In this document: positions 7,800-15,745 of the stretch, piece by piece | Numbering within the stretch: position 1 is the first letter of the stretch | How the letters are laid out: the number at the start of each line of letters is the position of its first letter | Source of the DNA: an uncultured Oscillibacter sp. | GTDB lineage: Bacteria; Bacillota; Clostridia; Oscillospirales; Oscillospiraceae | NCBI GenBank assembly: GCA_904393855.1 | Contig: CAJFNE010000019.1 | Coordinates: 1 to 17,157, forward strand | Direction: 5' to 3' | DNA length: 17,157 nucleotides | Notes under the pieces: model-generated | Database searches by the model: none | The model's input: only the letters and a program-made list of their open reading frames with translations | Told to the model about the DNA's origin: nothing | Position numbers and translations under genes: made by a program

Positions 7800-7866
7800 A
7801 TAGGGAAAGACTCTGAGCCGGTACGCCGGTATTTCAAATTTTTCATGATCATAATGGAGTGACGAT

Positions 7867-9234
7867 ATGGGAAAGTATTTTGGAACCGATGGTTTCCGCG
7901 GCAAGGCCAATGAGGGCCTCACCGCACAGCATGCCTATGAGATCGGACGCTTCCTGGGCTGGTACTATGGAAGAAATGAGCGGGCGAAGATCGTGGTGGG
8001 GAAGGACACCCGCCGCTCCAGCTATATGCTGGAGTATGCCCTCAGCGCCGGCCTCACCGCCTCCGGGGCGGACGCCTACCTACTGCACGTGACCACCACG
8101 CCGTCCGTGTCCTACGTGACCCGGACGGACGGCTTCGACTGCGGCGTCATGATCTCCGCCAGCCACAACCCCTACTACGACAACGGCATCAAGCTCATGA
8201 ACCGGGAGGGGGAGAAGATGGACGAGACCACGATCTCCCTGGTGGAGGACTACCTGGACGGACGCCTGGAGCTGGACGGGAGCCTCTGGACGGAGCTGCC
8301 CCTGGCCACGGAGGACAGCATCGGCGCCGTGGTGGATCACAGCGCCGGGCGAAACCGCTACATGGGATACCTGATTTCCCTGGGCATGTACTCCTTCAAG
8401 GGGAAGAAGGTGGCGCTGGACTGTGCCAACGGCAGCGCCTGGAGCATCGCCCCCCATATCTTTGAAGCCCTGGGGGCGGAGGTGTCCGTCATCAACAACC
8501 GGCCCAACGGCCTGAACATCAACGACAACGCCGGCTCCACCCACATCGGGGGCCTGCAGAAATACGTGGTGGAACACGGAATGGACGTGGGCTTCGCCTA
8601 TGACGGCGACGCGGACCGCTGCCTGGCGGTGGATGAGAACGGCGCTCTGGTGGACGGTGACAAGATCATGTACATCTACAGCCGTTACATGAAGGAGCGG
8701 GAGAAGCTGGTCAACAACACGGTGGTCACCACGGTCATGAGCAACTTCGGATTGTACAAGGCCCTGGATGAAATCGGCATCGGCTATGCCAAGACCGCCG
8801 TGGGGGACAAGTACGTTTATGAACACATGGTCCAGCACGGGGACCGGATCGGCGGGGAGCAGTCCGGCCACATCATCTTTTCCCGGTACGCCCGGACAGG
8901 GGACGGGATCCTGACCTCCCTGAAAGTGATGGAGGTCATGATGGCCAAGAAGGAGCGGCTTAGTAAGCTGGCGGAGCCGGTGACCATCTATCCCCAGGTG
9001 CTGGTGAACGTGCGGGTGAAGGACAAGCGGGCCGCCCAGGAGGACCCGAAGGTTCAGGCCGCTGTCCAGGCCGTGGCGGAGGCCCTGGGAAACTCCGGCC
9101 GTATCCTGGTGCGGGAGTCCGGCACAGAGCCGCTGGTTCGGGTTATGGTGGAGGCGGAGAGTGAGGACCGATGCCGGGAGCTGGCGGAGCAGGTAGCGGA
9201 GGTCATCCGCAGCCAGGGTCATGCCGCCCTCTAA
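7867..9234 (+). CDS. glmM: Phosphoglucosamine mutase GlmM
   Basis: Interconverts glucosamine-6-phosphate and glucosamine-1-phosphate, supplying UDP-GlcNAc for peptidoglycan; cytoplasmic. The alpha-D-phosphohexomutase features are all present: N-terminal FGTDGFRG, the phosphoserine loop ISASHNP with Ser99, the Mg-binding loop DGDADR at 246-251, the sugar-binding GEQSGH, and the C-terminal phosphate-binding RESGTEP at 416-422. The length of 455 residues is normal for GlmM, and GEQSGHII with RESGTEPLVRVM favours GlmM over phosphomannomutase/phosphoglucomutase. The second residue block is FGTDGFRG where many GlmM have FGTDGVRG. The start MGKYFGTDG fits the family's N terminus exactly. It is transcribed alone, between its own promoter and a strong terminator. 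Confidence 0.93.
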   Translation: MGKYFGTDGFRGKANEGLTAQHAYEIGRFLGWYYGRNERAKIVVGKDTRRSSYMLEYALSAGLTASGADAYLLHVTTTPSVSYVTRTDGFDCGVMISASHNPYYDNGIKLMNREGEKMDETTISLVEDYLDGRLELDGSLWTELPLATEDSIGAVVDHSAGRNRYMGYLISLGMYSFKGKKVALDCANGSAWSIAPHIFEALGAEVSVINNRPNGLNINDNAGSTHIGGLQKYVVEHGMDVGFAYDGDADRCLAVDENGALVDGDKIMYIYSRYMKEREKLVNNTVVTTVMSNFGLYKALDEIGIGYAKTAVGDKYVYEHMVQHGDRIGGEQSGHIIFSRYARTGDGILTSLKVMEVMMAKKERLSKLAEPVTIYPQVLVNVRVKDKRAAQEDPKVQAAVQAVAEALGNSGRILVRESGTEPLVRVMVEAESEDRCRELAEQVAEVIRSQGHAAL

Positions 9235-9248
9235 ATCTGCATCCTGCA

Positions 9249-9282
9249 ATCCCCGGGAGTCAAAAGATTCCCGGGGATTTTT
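9249..9282 (+). terminator. Intrinsic terminator after glmM
   Basis: A 10-bp perfect stem, ATCCCCGGGA (9249-9258) with TCCCGGGGAT (9269-9278), followed by a run of T (9278-9282). It begins 15 nt after the glmM stop. Confidence 0.88.
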
Positions 9283-9295
9283 CTCGCAATTTGCG

Positions 9296-9309
9296 GGTAA
9301 ACGTTTGCC
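9296..9309. promoter_or_regulatory. Upstream LacI/CcpA-type operator-like palindrome
   Basis: GGTAAACGTTTGCC has a perfect AAACGTTT core and GG/CC ends, with one mismatched pair. It is about 77 bp upstream of the -35 box of the regulator operon and 137 bp from the promoter-proximal operator, so looping between the two is possible. It resembles LacI-family and cre sites, whose centre is also CG. Confidence 0.45.
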
Positions 9310-9385
9310 TTTCAGAAACCTTTGGGCGACTTTACTGAGAATTTCCAAAAAGTTTGTGCGATTTAACAAAATGTACAAAACTCCA

Positions 9386-9415
9386 TTGACAAAACCGGGG
9401 ATCGTCTACTATTAT
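9386..9415 (+). promoter_or_regulatory. Promoter of the LacI/alpha-glucan transport operon
   Basis: Perfect TTGACA (9386-9391), then an 18-nt spacer and TATTAT (9410-9415). The surroundings are strongly AT-rich compared with the rest of the window. Transcription would start near 9422, about 11 bp before the palindromic operator. Confidence 0.75.
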
Positions 9416-9432
9416 TATAAATAAAAAGGGCT

Positions 9433-9455
9433 GGAAACGTTTCCGGTAACGTTTT
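9433..9455. promoter_or_regulatory. Promoter-proximal operator(s): LacI-family and/or cre
   Basis: A perfect 12-bp palindrome, GGAAACGTTTCC (9433-9444), followed by a weaker AACGTT-centred copy (9448-9453), 13 bp centre to centre. The first site, read as TGGAAACGTTTCCG from 9432, also fits the CcpA cre pattern in all but its last base. It lies just downstream of the predicted transcription start, so a bound repressor would block transcription of the regulator and the transport genes alike. Confidence 0.7.
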
Positions 9456-9484
9456 ATGTCGAGGGAAGGGAGGCAGTGCGCGGC

Positions 9485-10519
9485 ATGACGATCCGAGACA
9501 TCGCCCAGCGGTGCAGCGTCTCTGTCAGCACGGTCTCCCGCGTTCTGAATAACCACCCGGACGTCAGCGCCGCCAACCGGGAAAAGGTCATGCAGGTAGT
9601 GCGGGAGCTCCATTACATTCCCAATAACAGTGCCAGGGACCTGGTGCGGCCCCAGTCCGACGGCATCGGCCTGGTGGTCCGCGGCGTGGGTAACCCTTTC
9701 TTTACCGGCGTGATTCGTTCCATCGAGCGCACCATTGAGGAGGCCGGGTATACCATGGTCCTCCATCAGATCCGCTCCGGGGAGGACGAGCTGCGGGCCG
9801 GCGCGGAGCTGGCCCGATCCCGGCGGCTGCTGGGACTGATTCTCTTGGGCGGCTGTTTTGACTATACTCCGGAACAGGTGGCGATGCTGGACGTTCCCTT
9901 TGTCTGCTGTTCCTATACGAATCGCTTTGGGGAGCTGTCCGAGGAGCGCTATTCCTCGGTGAGCATCGACGATCAGGCGGAGGCCTATCGGGCGGTGCGG
10001 CTGCTTCTGGAGCAGGGACACCGGAACATCGCGGTGCTGCTGGACTCCATCCAGGACCGCTCCATCAGTCAGCTGCGGTATATGGGCTACTGCCGTGCCC
10101 TGCGGGAGTACGGCATTCAGCCGGACAGCACGCTGGTGGGGGAGACGGGGACCTTTGAAATGTCTGCCGCCTACCAGTGCATGACCCGGATGCTCCGGAG
10201 CGGGCGGGACTTCACCGCCGTCTTTGCCATCGCGGACTCCATGGCCGTGGCGGCCATGAAAGCGATTTACGACAGCGGCAAGCGGGTGCCGGAGGACTAC
10301 TCCGTGGTGGCCATCGACGGCATCGACATGTCTGCCTACGCGGTGCCCACCCTGACCACCCTGGCCCAGCCTCAGGAGGAGATGGGGCAGCGGTCCGTGC
10401 AGATCCTGCTGGACATGATCGAGGGCCGCGGCGGTAACCGCCATGTCCAGCTGCGGACGGCTCTCCGAACGGGAGGAAGCGTCCGTCCCTTATCGGTTTT
10501 TGCATCGGAAACGATGTGA
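9485..10519 (+). CDS. LacI-family transcriptional regulator (likely sugar-responsive, MalR-like)
   Basis: DNA-binding repressor of the LacI/GalR family. Residues 2-21 (TIRDIAQRCSVSVSTVSRVL) are the canonical N-terminal helix-turn-helix, followed by the hinge region LHYIPNNSARDLV and a periplasmic-binding-like sensor domain (GLVVRGVGNPFFTGVIRSIE; SVSIDDQAEAYRAVRLLLEQGH; AIADSMAVAAMKAIYDSGKRVPEDYSVVAIDGID). The length of 344 residues is normal. The ATG at 9485 places the helix-turn-helix at residue 2, as in the family, with GGGAGG (9468-9473) 11 nt upstream; a GTG at 9476 in the same frame is too close (2 nt) to that site. It is the first gene of the operon, so it is probably autoregulated through the operators at 9433-9455. 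The effector is inferred to be a malto-oligosaccharide from the downstream genes. Confidence 0.9.
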   Translation: MTIRDIAQRCSVSVSTVSRVLNNHPDVSAANREKVMQVVRELHYIPNNSARDLVRPQSDGIGLVVRGVGNPFFTGVIRSIERTIEEAGYTMVLHQIRSGEDELRAGAELARSRRLLGLILLGGCFDYTPEQVAMLDVPFVCCSYTNRFGELSEERYSSVSIDDQAEAYRAVRLLLEQGHRNIAVLLDSIQDRSISQLRYMGYCRALREYGIQPDSTLVGETGTFEMSAAYQCMTRMLRSGRDFTAVFAIADSMAVAAMKAIYDSGKRVPEDYSVVAIDGIDMSAYAVPTLTTLAQPQEEMGQRSVQILLDMIEGRGGNRHVQLRTALRTGGSVRPLSVFASETM

Positions 10520-10550
10520 AAATAAATTTAAAGCAAGGAGATTGTAGAAG

Positions 10551-11888
10551 ATGAAAAAAGCGTTTGCACTTTTGCTGACTCTGGCGATGGTGCTGTCTCT
10601 GGCCGCCTGCGGCGGTGACAGCGGCACCACCACGGACGACACCGGCGACGGCGAGACCGCCACTGGCTCCGTGTACTACCTGAACTTCAAGCCCGAGGCA
10701 GATGCCCAGTGGCAGGAGCTGGCCCAGCTCTACACCGACGAGACCGGCGTGCCCGTCACCGTGGTGACCGCTGCCTCCAACACCTATGAGCAGACCCTGA
10801 CCAGCGAGATGGCCAAGGACGTGCCCCCGACGCTGTTCCATGTCAACGGCATCAACGGCCTGCTGAACTGGAAGGACTTCTGCTATGACCTGACCGGCTC
10901 CGCCGTGCTGGGTGAGCTGACCAGCGACTCCTACGCCCTGACCGAGGGCGACGCCACCCTGGCCGTGGCCATGGCCGTGGAGTCCTATGGCCTGATCGTC
11001 AACAAGACCCTGCTGGCCGAGGCCGGCTACAGCATCGAGGACATCCAGTCCTTCGAGGATCTGCAGGCCGTGGCAGAGGATATCACCGCCCGCAGCAGTG
11101 AGCTGGGCTTTGCCGCTTTCACCTCCGCCGGCATGGACAGCTCCTCCGACTGGCGCTTCCAGACCCACCTGGCGAACCTGCCCATCTACTTCGAGTATGA
11201 GGACAAGGGCATCACCTCCACCGACGCCATCGAGGGTACCTATCTGGACAACTACAAGGCGATCTTCGACCTGTATATCAACAACTCCACTTGCGATCCC
11301 ACCACGCTGGCCAGCATGACCGGCGATGACAGCCGCAACGAGTTCCTGGCCGGCGAGGCCGTGTTCTATCAGAACGGCTCCTGGGAGTATCCCAACCTGG
11401 TGGGCGAGGGCCTGTTCTCTGACGATGACCTGGCCATGATCCCCATCTATATCGGCGCGGGCGACGAGGCCAACCAGGGCCTGTGCACCGGCACGGAGAA
11501 CTACTGGGCCGTGAACGCCAACGCCGCTCCCGAGGATATCCAGGCCACCCTGGACTTCATGTACTGGTGCGTCACCTCTGAGACCGGCACCCAGGCTATG
11601 TGCGGCGGCGAGGGCGCCATGCCCTCCGGCGGCGCCGGCATGGGCTTCGTGATCCCCTTCAGCGGCAACCTGGAGTCCAGCAACCTGTTCATGAAGCAGA
11701 ACGACGAGTACACCGCCGCGGGCAAGACCCCCGTGCGCTGGGACTTCACCACCATCCCCTCTCAGACCTGGAAGAACGAGCTGTCCTCCGCTCTGACCGC
11801 CTATGCCGCCGGCACCGGCGACTGGGACGGCGTGGTGTCCGCCTTCGTGGACAACTGGGCCTCCGAGTACGCGCTGCTGGGCGCCTGA
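10551..11888 (+). CDS. Sugar ABC transporter substrate-binding lipoprotein (MalE-like)
   Basis: Extracellular solute-binding protein, family 1, for a carbohydrate importer. It has a lipoprotein signal (MKKAFALL, hydrophobic core, lipobox LAAC with Cys20) and an acidic Gly/Thr/Asp linker. The mature part starts near SVYYLNFKPEADAQWQELAQLYTDETG, the usual family 1 opening, and includes PPTLFHVNG, SYGLIVNKTLLAEAGY and FLAGEAVFYQNGSWE. The length of 445 residues is normal. The start has AAGGAG (10535-10540) 10 nt upstream; the gene begins 31 nt after the regulator stop with no promoter between. Malto-oligosaccharide specificity rests on the adjacent malQ and is inference. Codons are extremely C-rich, consistent with very high expression. 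Confidence 0.88.
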   Translation: MKKAFALLLTLAMVLSLAACGGDSGTTTDDTGDGETATGSVYYLNFKPEADAQWQELAQLYTDETGVPVTVVTAASNTYEQTLTSEMAKDVPPTLFHVNGINGLLNWKDFCYDLTGSAVLGELTSDSYALTEGDATLAVAMAVESYGLIVNKTLLAEAGYSIEDIQSFEDLQAVAEDITARSSELGFAAFTSAGMDSSSDWRFQTHLANLPIYFEYEDKGITSTDAIEGTYLDNYKAIFDLYINNSTCDPTTLASMTGDDSRNEFLAGEAVFYQNGSWEYPNLVGEGLFSDDDLAMIPIYIGAGDEANQGLCTGTENYWAVNANAAPEDIQATLDFMYWCVTSETGTQAMCGGEGAMPSGGAGMGFVIPFSGNLESSNLFMKQNDEYTAAGKTPVRWDFTTIPSQTWKNELSSALTAYAAGTGDWDGVVSAFVDNWASEYALLGA

Positions 11889-11926
11889 TCAGAGACCCCC
11901 GAATTTCAGCGAAACAACATGTTGGA

Positions 11927-12025
11927 ACGGGGTGGGCGTATCCGCCCACCCCGTCTCCTGCGCAAAAAAACGATACGCCGCGGGCAATCGACCCGCTTTC
12001 CACTGAGATGCCCGCCGCAAGGCGG
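11927..12025 (+). other. Hairpins between binding-protein and permease genes
   Basis: A perfect 12-bp stem, ACGGGGTGGGCG (11927-11938) with CGCCCACCCCGT (11943-11954), loop TATC, lacking a T tract; then a smaller CCGCC-GCAA-GGCGG hairpin (12012-12025) with a GNRA tetraloop. They fill the 166-nt gap before the malF-like gene. This is the position where E. coli malE-malF carries REP sequences that stabilise malE mRNA. Partial termination is an alternative. Confidence 0.6.
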
Positions 12026-12054
12026 AGACCTTACAGGCCCACGGGAGGGAGATT

Positions 12055-12906
12055 ATGGAAAAAACAATCAAGCGGTTCTGGCCTGTTTTTGTGATCCCCA
12101 CGTTTGGGGCGTTTCTGATCGGCTTTGTCTGGCCCTTCCTGCAGGGCCTGTACCTGTCCTTTTGCAGATTCATCACCATTGACACGGCTTCCTGGAATGG
12201 GATTCAAAACTACATCTACGCGCTGACGGAGGCGGACTTCCTCCACTCCTTCTGGTTCACCGCCCTCTTCACGGTGGTGTCCACGATCTGTATCAATGTG
12301 GCGGCATTCGCCATCGCCCTGGCACTGACCCGGAACATCAAGGGGACCAATATCTTCCGCTCGGTGTTCTTCATGCCCAACCTGATCGGCGGCATCGTGC
12401 TGGGTTACATCTGGAATATTCTGCTGAACTGCGTGCTGACGCTGCTGGGCAAGCCCCTGCTGTCCCTGCACGCGCCCTACGGCTTTATCGGTCTGCTGAT
12501 CCTCATGTGCTGGCAGCAGATCGGCTATATGATGATCATTTACATCGCGGGTCTCCAGTCCATCCCGGGAGACTACCTGGAGGCCGCCCGCATCGACGGG
12601 GCAAACGACCGGCAGATCCTCTGGCGCATCAAGATCCCCAACGTGATGCCCTCCATCACCATCTGCATGTTTTTGTCCCTGACCAACGGCTTCAAGCTCT
12701 TTGACCAGAACCTGGCCCTGACCAACGGTGAGCCCGGCCACCTGACGGAGATGCTGGCCCTGAACATCTACAATACGTTCTACGGACGCTCCGGTCCCTC
12801 CTGGCGGGGCTATGGCCAGGCCAAGGCCGTGATCTTCTGCGTCCTGGTCATTGTGATTTCCCTGATTCAGCTGCGGGCGACCCGCTCCAAGGAGGTGCAG
12901 CAGTAA
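12055..12906 (+). CDS. Sugar ABC transporter permease (MalF/UgpA-like)
   Basis: One of the two membrane subunits of a CUT1-type sugar importer. Its 283 residues contain about six hydrophobic spans, starting with PVFVIPTFGAFLIGFVWPF, and the binding-protein-dependent transport signature EAARIDGANDRQILWRIKIP beginning at Glu176, the cytoplasmic loop that contacts the ATPase. It lacks the long extra loop of E. coli MalF, as is usual in Firmicutes. The ATG at 12055 has GGGAGG (12043-12048) 6 nt upstream. The stop codon TAA shares its last base with the ATG of the next permease, showing tight translational coupling. Confidence 0.9.
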   Translation: MEKTIKRFWPVFVIPTFGAFLIGFVWPFLQGLYLSFCRFITIDTASWNGIQNYIYALTEADFLHSFWFTALFTVVSTICINVAAFAIALALTRNIKGTNIFRSVFFMPNLIGGIVLGYIWNILLNCVLTLLGKPLLSLHAPYGFIGLLILMCWQQIGYMMIIYIAGLQSIPGDYLEAARIDGANDRQILWRIKIPNVMPSITICMFLSLTNGFKLFDQNLALTNGEPGHLTEMLALNIYNTFYGRSGPSWRGYGQAKAVIFCVLVIVISLIQLRATRSKEVQQ

Positions 12907-13751
12907 TGATCAAAGCACATCAGACGCGGGACCGCGTGCTGACCGTGATTCTGGCACTGCTCAGCCTGGCCTGGGTGTATCCCGTGGTCATGATCCTGCT
13001 GAACTCCCTGAAAAAGGAGACGGCCATCTCCACCGGCACCGCTTTTGAGCTGCCCACCGCGGAGACTTTCGGCGGCCTCTCCAACTACGTGGACGCAATT
13101 CTGTCTCAGGGCTTCCTCTCCGCTTTCTGGTATACCCTGGTCATCACCCTGTCCTCGGTGGTGCTGATCCTGATCTGCTGCTCCATGTGCGCCTGGTTCA
13201 TCACCCGGGTAAAGACCTGGTATTCCAAGGCCCTGTACTACCTGTTCGTTTTCTCCATGGTGGTGCCTTTCCAGATGGTGATGTTCACCCTGTCCTCCAC
13301 GGCCAACCGACTGAATCTGGATACCCCCTACACCATCTGCATCATCTACCTGGGCTTCGGCGCGGGGCTGGCCGTGTTCATGTTCTGCGGCTTCATGAAG
13401 TCCGTCCCCATCGAGGTGGAGGAGGCCGCCATGATCGACGGCTGCGGCCCGGTGCGGACCTTCTTCCTGGTGGTGCTGCCGATCCTGAAGCCCACCCTGA
13501 TCTCCGTGGGCATCCTGGAGACCATGTGGCTGTGGAATGACTACCTGCTGCCGTACCTGACCCTGGACCGGACGGCCGGCTATATGACCATTCCCATCCT
13601 GATCCAGTACTTCCGGGGCAGCTACGGCCGGGTGGAGATGGGTCCCATGATGGCCAGCATCATGCTGAACATCATCCCCATCATCATCGTCTACCTGCTG
13701 TGCCAGAAGCACATCATCAAGGGCGTGGCCGCCGGCGCGGTAAAGGGCTGA
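12906..13751 (+). CDS. Sugar ABC transporter permease (MalG/UgpE-like)
   Basis: Second membrane subunit of the CUT1 importer, pairing with the preceding permease. The 281 residues include a first span VILALLSLAWVYPVVMILLN, a segment with LFVFSMVVPFQMVMF, and the EAA signature EEAAMIDGCGPVRTFFLVVLPILKP starting at Glu172. The C terminus IIPIIIVYLLCQKHIIKGVAAGAVKG matches the typical ending of MalG-class permeases. The start overlaps the upstream stop by 1 nt, with AAGGAGG (12889-12895) inside the upstream gene. The 4-alpha-glucanotransferase gene starts 11 nt downstream. No ATPase gene accompanies the pair in this operon. Confidence 0.9.
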   Translation: MIKAHQTRDRVLTVILALLSLAWVYPVVMILLNSLKKETAISTGTAFELPTAETFGGLSNYVDAILSQGFLSAFWYTLVITLSSVVLILICCSMCAWFITRVKTWYSKALYYLFVFSMVVPFQMVMFTLSSTANRLNLDTPYTICIIYLGFGAGLAVFMFCGFMKSVPIEVEEAAMIDGCGPVRTFFLVVLPILKPTLISVGILETMWLWNDYLLPYLTLDRTAGYMTIPILIQYFRGSYGRVEMGPMMASIMLNIIPIIIVYLLCQKHIIKGVAAGAVKG

Positions 13752-13762
13752 GGTGGCGTGGA

Positions 13763-15316
13763 ATGAAGAGAAGCTGCGGCATTCTGCTGCCGATTTCCGC
13801 GCTGCCGTCCCCCTATGGCATCGGTACCCTGGGGAAGGCTGCCTATGACTTCGTGGACTTCCTGGCGGAGGCGGGCCAGTCCTGGTGGCAGCTGCTACCG
13901 GTGGGCCCCACCAGCTACGGGGACTCTCCCTATCAGAGCTTTTCCACCTACGCGGGGAATCCCTACTTTGTGGACCTGGAGCTGCTTTGCCAGGATGGCC
14001 TCCTGAAGCCGGCGGAGCTGAACCGGGACTGGGGGAGCGACCCCGCCCGGGTGGACTATGAGAAAATCTACAACAACCGCTTCCAGCTGCTGCAAAAAGC
14101 CAAGGACCGGGGCTGGGAGAGAGATGCTGACAAGGTAAATACCTTTGCAGAAGAAAATCAGAGCTGGCTGCCGGATTACGCCCTGTTCATGGCCCTCAAG
14201 CGGCACTTCGGCATGCGGGCCTGGACGGAGTGGGAGGATGAGGACATCCGCCTGCGCCGGGAGGAGGCCGTGGAGCGCTATCGCCGGGAGCTCTCCGGCG
14301 ACGTGGAGCTGTTCATCTATATCCAGTACCTGTTCTTCCAGCAGTGGGAGGCCCTGCGGGCCTACGCCCGGGAGAAGGGGATCGGGATGATCGGCGACCT
14401 GCCCATCTACGTGGCCATGGACTCCGCCGACGTGTGGGCGGACCCCCGGAGCTTCCAGCTGGACGAGAAGAACGTGCCTCAGGAGGTGGCCGGCGTGCCG
14501 CCGGACTACTTCAGCGCGGAGGGCCAGCTGTGGGGGAACCCCCTCTACAACTGGGACGCCATGAAGGCCGACGGCTACGGCTGGTGGATTCGCCGCATTG
14601 ACGGCGCCGCCAAGCTGTATGACATTCTGCGGATCGACCACTTCCGAGGGCTGGAGAGCTACTGGGCGGTGCCCTATGGGGAGACCACCGCCAAGAACGG
14701 CCGCTGGGTCAAGGGCCCCGGCATGGACCTGCTGCGGCCCCTGCAGGGGTGGTTTCCCAACTTACAATTCATCGCGGAGGACCTGGGCTTCCTGACGCCG
14801 GAGGTGCGCCAGCTGCTGCGGGACTCCGGCCTGCCGGGCATGAAAGTGCTGGAATTCGCCTTCGACTCCCGGGAGCCCAGCGACTACCTGCCCCACACCT
14901 ATATCCCCAACTGTGTATGCTATGTGGGCACCCACGACAACGCCCCTATCATGGCCTGGCGGCAGGAGGCGGACCCGGACGACGTGGCTCTGGCCGTGCG
15001 CTACCTGGGCCTGAACGACCAGGAGGGCTTCCACTGGGGTATGATCCGGGGTGGGCAGAGCAGCGTGGCGGACCTGTTTGTGGCCCAGATGCAGGACTAC
15101 CTGGGCCTGGGTGCGGAGTCCCGCATGAATGTGCCCGGTGTTCTGGGCGGAAACTGGCAGTGGCGGCTGTTGCCGGGCCAGCTGACGCCAGAGCTGACGG
15201 AGCGCATCGCGGAGACCGCCCGGATCTACGGGCGGAGCGCCCGGCGTCCGGCGGCCCCGCCGCCGGAGGAGCCGGCGGAGGTATCCGCCGACGGGGAAGC
15301 GGAAGAGAAAGCCTGA
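13763..15316 (+). CDS. malQ: 4-alpha-glucanotransferase (amylomaltase), GH77
   Basis: Cytoplasmic disproportionating enzyme that transfers alpha-1,4-glucan segments between malto-oligosaccharides, releasing glucose. GH77 landmarks are clear: GDSPYQSFSTYAGNPYFVDL, GDLPIYVAMDSADVWADP, GVPPDYFSAEGQLWGNPLYNW, the nucleophile Asp292 in RIDHFRG, the acid/base Glu339 in AEDLG, and Asp392 in GTHDN. These positions are nearly the same as in Thermus amylomaltase. The ATG at 13763 begins MKRSCGILLPISALPSPYGIG, the family's normal N terminus; the same frame is open further 5' but overlaps malG. A GAGGTGG site precedes it. The protein has 517 residues and carries an extra Pro/Ala/Glu-rich C-terminal tail of about 26 residues (from 492) beyond the usual end at ARIYGR. 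It is the last gene of the operon. Confidence 0.93.
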   Translation: MKRSCGILLPISALPSPYGIGTLGKAAYDFVDFLAEAGQSWWQLLPVGPTSYGDSPYQSFSTYAGNPYFVDLELLCQDGLLKPAELNRDWGSDPARVDYEKIYNNRFQLLQKAKDRGWERDADKVNTFAEENQSWLPDYALFMALKRHFGMRAWTEWEDEDIRLRREEAVERYRRELSGDVELFIYIQYLFFQQWEALRAYAREKGIGMIGDLPIYVAMDSADVWADPRSFQLDEKNVPQEVAGVPPDYFSAEGQLWGNPLYNWDAMKADGYGWWIRRIDGAAKLYDILRIDHFRGLESYWAVPYGETTAKNGRWVKGPGMDLLRPLQGWFPNLQFIAEDLGFLTPEVRQLLRDSGLPGMKVLEFAFDSREPSDYLPHTYIPNCVCYVGTHDNAPIMAWRQEADPDDVALAVRYLGLNDQEGFHWGMIRGGQSSVADLFVAQMQDYLGLGAESRMNVPGVLGGNWQWRLLPGQLTPELTERIAETARIYGRSARRPAAPPPEEPAEVSADGEAEEKA

Positions 15317-15320
15317 GAAA

Positions 15321-15356
15321 AAATCCGCCCTGCGCCATACGGCGCAGGGCGGATTT
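15321..15356. terminator. Bidirectional terminator between malQ and ireB
   Basis: A perfect 16-bp stem, AAATCCGCCCTGCGCC (15321-15336) with GGCGCAGGGCGGATTT (15341-15356), loop ATAC. On the plus strand it ends in only TTT; on the minus strand the stem runs into six T, so it is the stronger terminator for the ireB side. It starts 4 nt after the malQ stop. Confidence 0.88.
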
Positions 15357-15372
15357 CCCGTTGCGGATGGGG

Positions 15373-15618
15373 TCACTGACCCAGGTAATGACGAACCAGC
15401 ACCTGCAGCAGCTCATCCCGGTCGATCTTGCGGATGAGGGTGCGGGCATTGTTGTGGTTGGTGATATAGGTGGGGTCCTCTGAGAGGATGTATCCTACGA
15501 TCTGATTGATGGGGTTGTAGCCTTTTTCCTCCAGAGCCCGATATACCGTCGTCAGGACCTGCTGGATTTCCGCGTCCTTATCCATGGTGATCTTAAATTT
15601 TCTGGTGTAGTCGTCCAT
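15373..15618 (-). CDS. ireB: IreB family regulatory phosphoprotein (UPF0297/DUF965)
   Basis: Small cytoplasmic protein of the IreB family, characterised in Enterococcus as a substrate of the PASTA-domain Ser/Thr kinase IreK and a negative regulator of cephalosporin resistance. The 81-residue sequence matches the family throughout: an N-terminal TRKFKITMDKD, then the helix region VLTTVYRALEEKGYNPINQIVGYILSEDPTYITNHNNAR and RKIDRDELLQVLVRHYL. Thr5 sits in the flexible N-terminal stretch where phosphorylated Thr residues occur in the enterococcal protein; this is only a positional analogy. The start ATG at 15618 has AAGGTGGT-like purines upstream. In many Firmicutes it neighbours alaS and ruvX (yqgF), but here it has its own promoter and stands alone. 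Confidence 0.95.
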   Translation of the reverse strand: MDDYTRKFKITMDKDAEIQQVLTTVYRALEEKGYNPINQIVGYILSEDPTYITNHNNARTLIRKIDRDELLQVLVRHYLGQ

Positions 15619-15648
15619 GCAGGCACCACCTTTCCTTATCAGCTACTT

Positions 15649-15677
15649 AGTATACTCGTTTTTTGCAAAACTGTAAA
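15649..15677 (-). promoter_or_regulatory. Sigma-A promoter of ireB
   Basis: On the minus strand, TTTACA (15672-15677), 17-nt spacer and TATACT (15649-15654), each with one mismatch. Transcription would start near 15642, about 24 nt before the start codon. Confidence 0.85.
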
Positions 15678-15745
15678 GGCCTTCCTACAGAAAAATAGAA
15701 AAGATTTTTACTGTTTTGTGAAAAAAATATCCAACGGGGAGAGAT

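Noticed and set aside
8080..9378. Minus-strand open frame opposite glmM
   Set aside because: It crosses the glmM terminator and is antisense to a complete enzyme gene; no recognisable domain.
10503..10516. CATCG-GAAA-CGATG hairpin at the end of the LacI-family gene
   Set aside because: It lies inside coding sequence, has only a 5-bp stem and no T tract. It resembles a half operator but is too weak to call.
15671..15690. CTGTA...TACAG inverted repeat between ireB and the DUF5662-like gene
   Set aside because: It could be a weak terminator for the DUF5662-like gene, but it overlaps the ireB -35 box, has a poor stem and may be coincidental.
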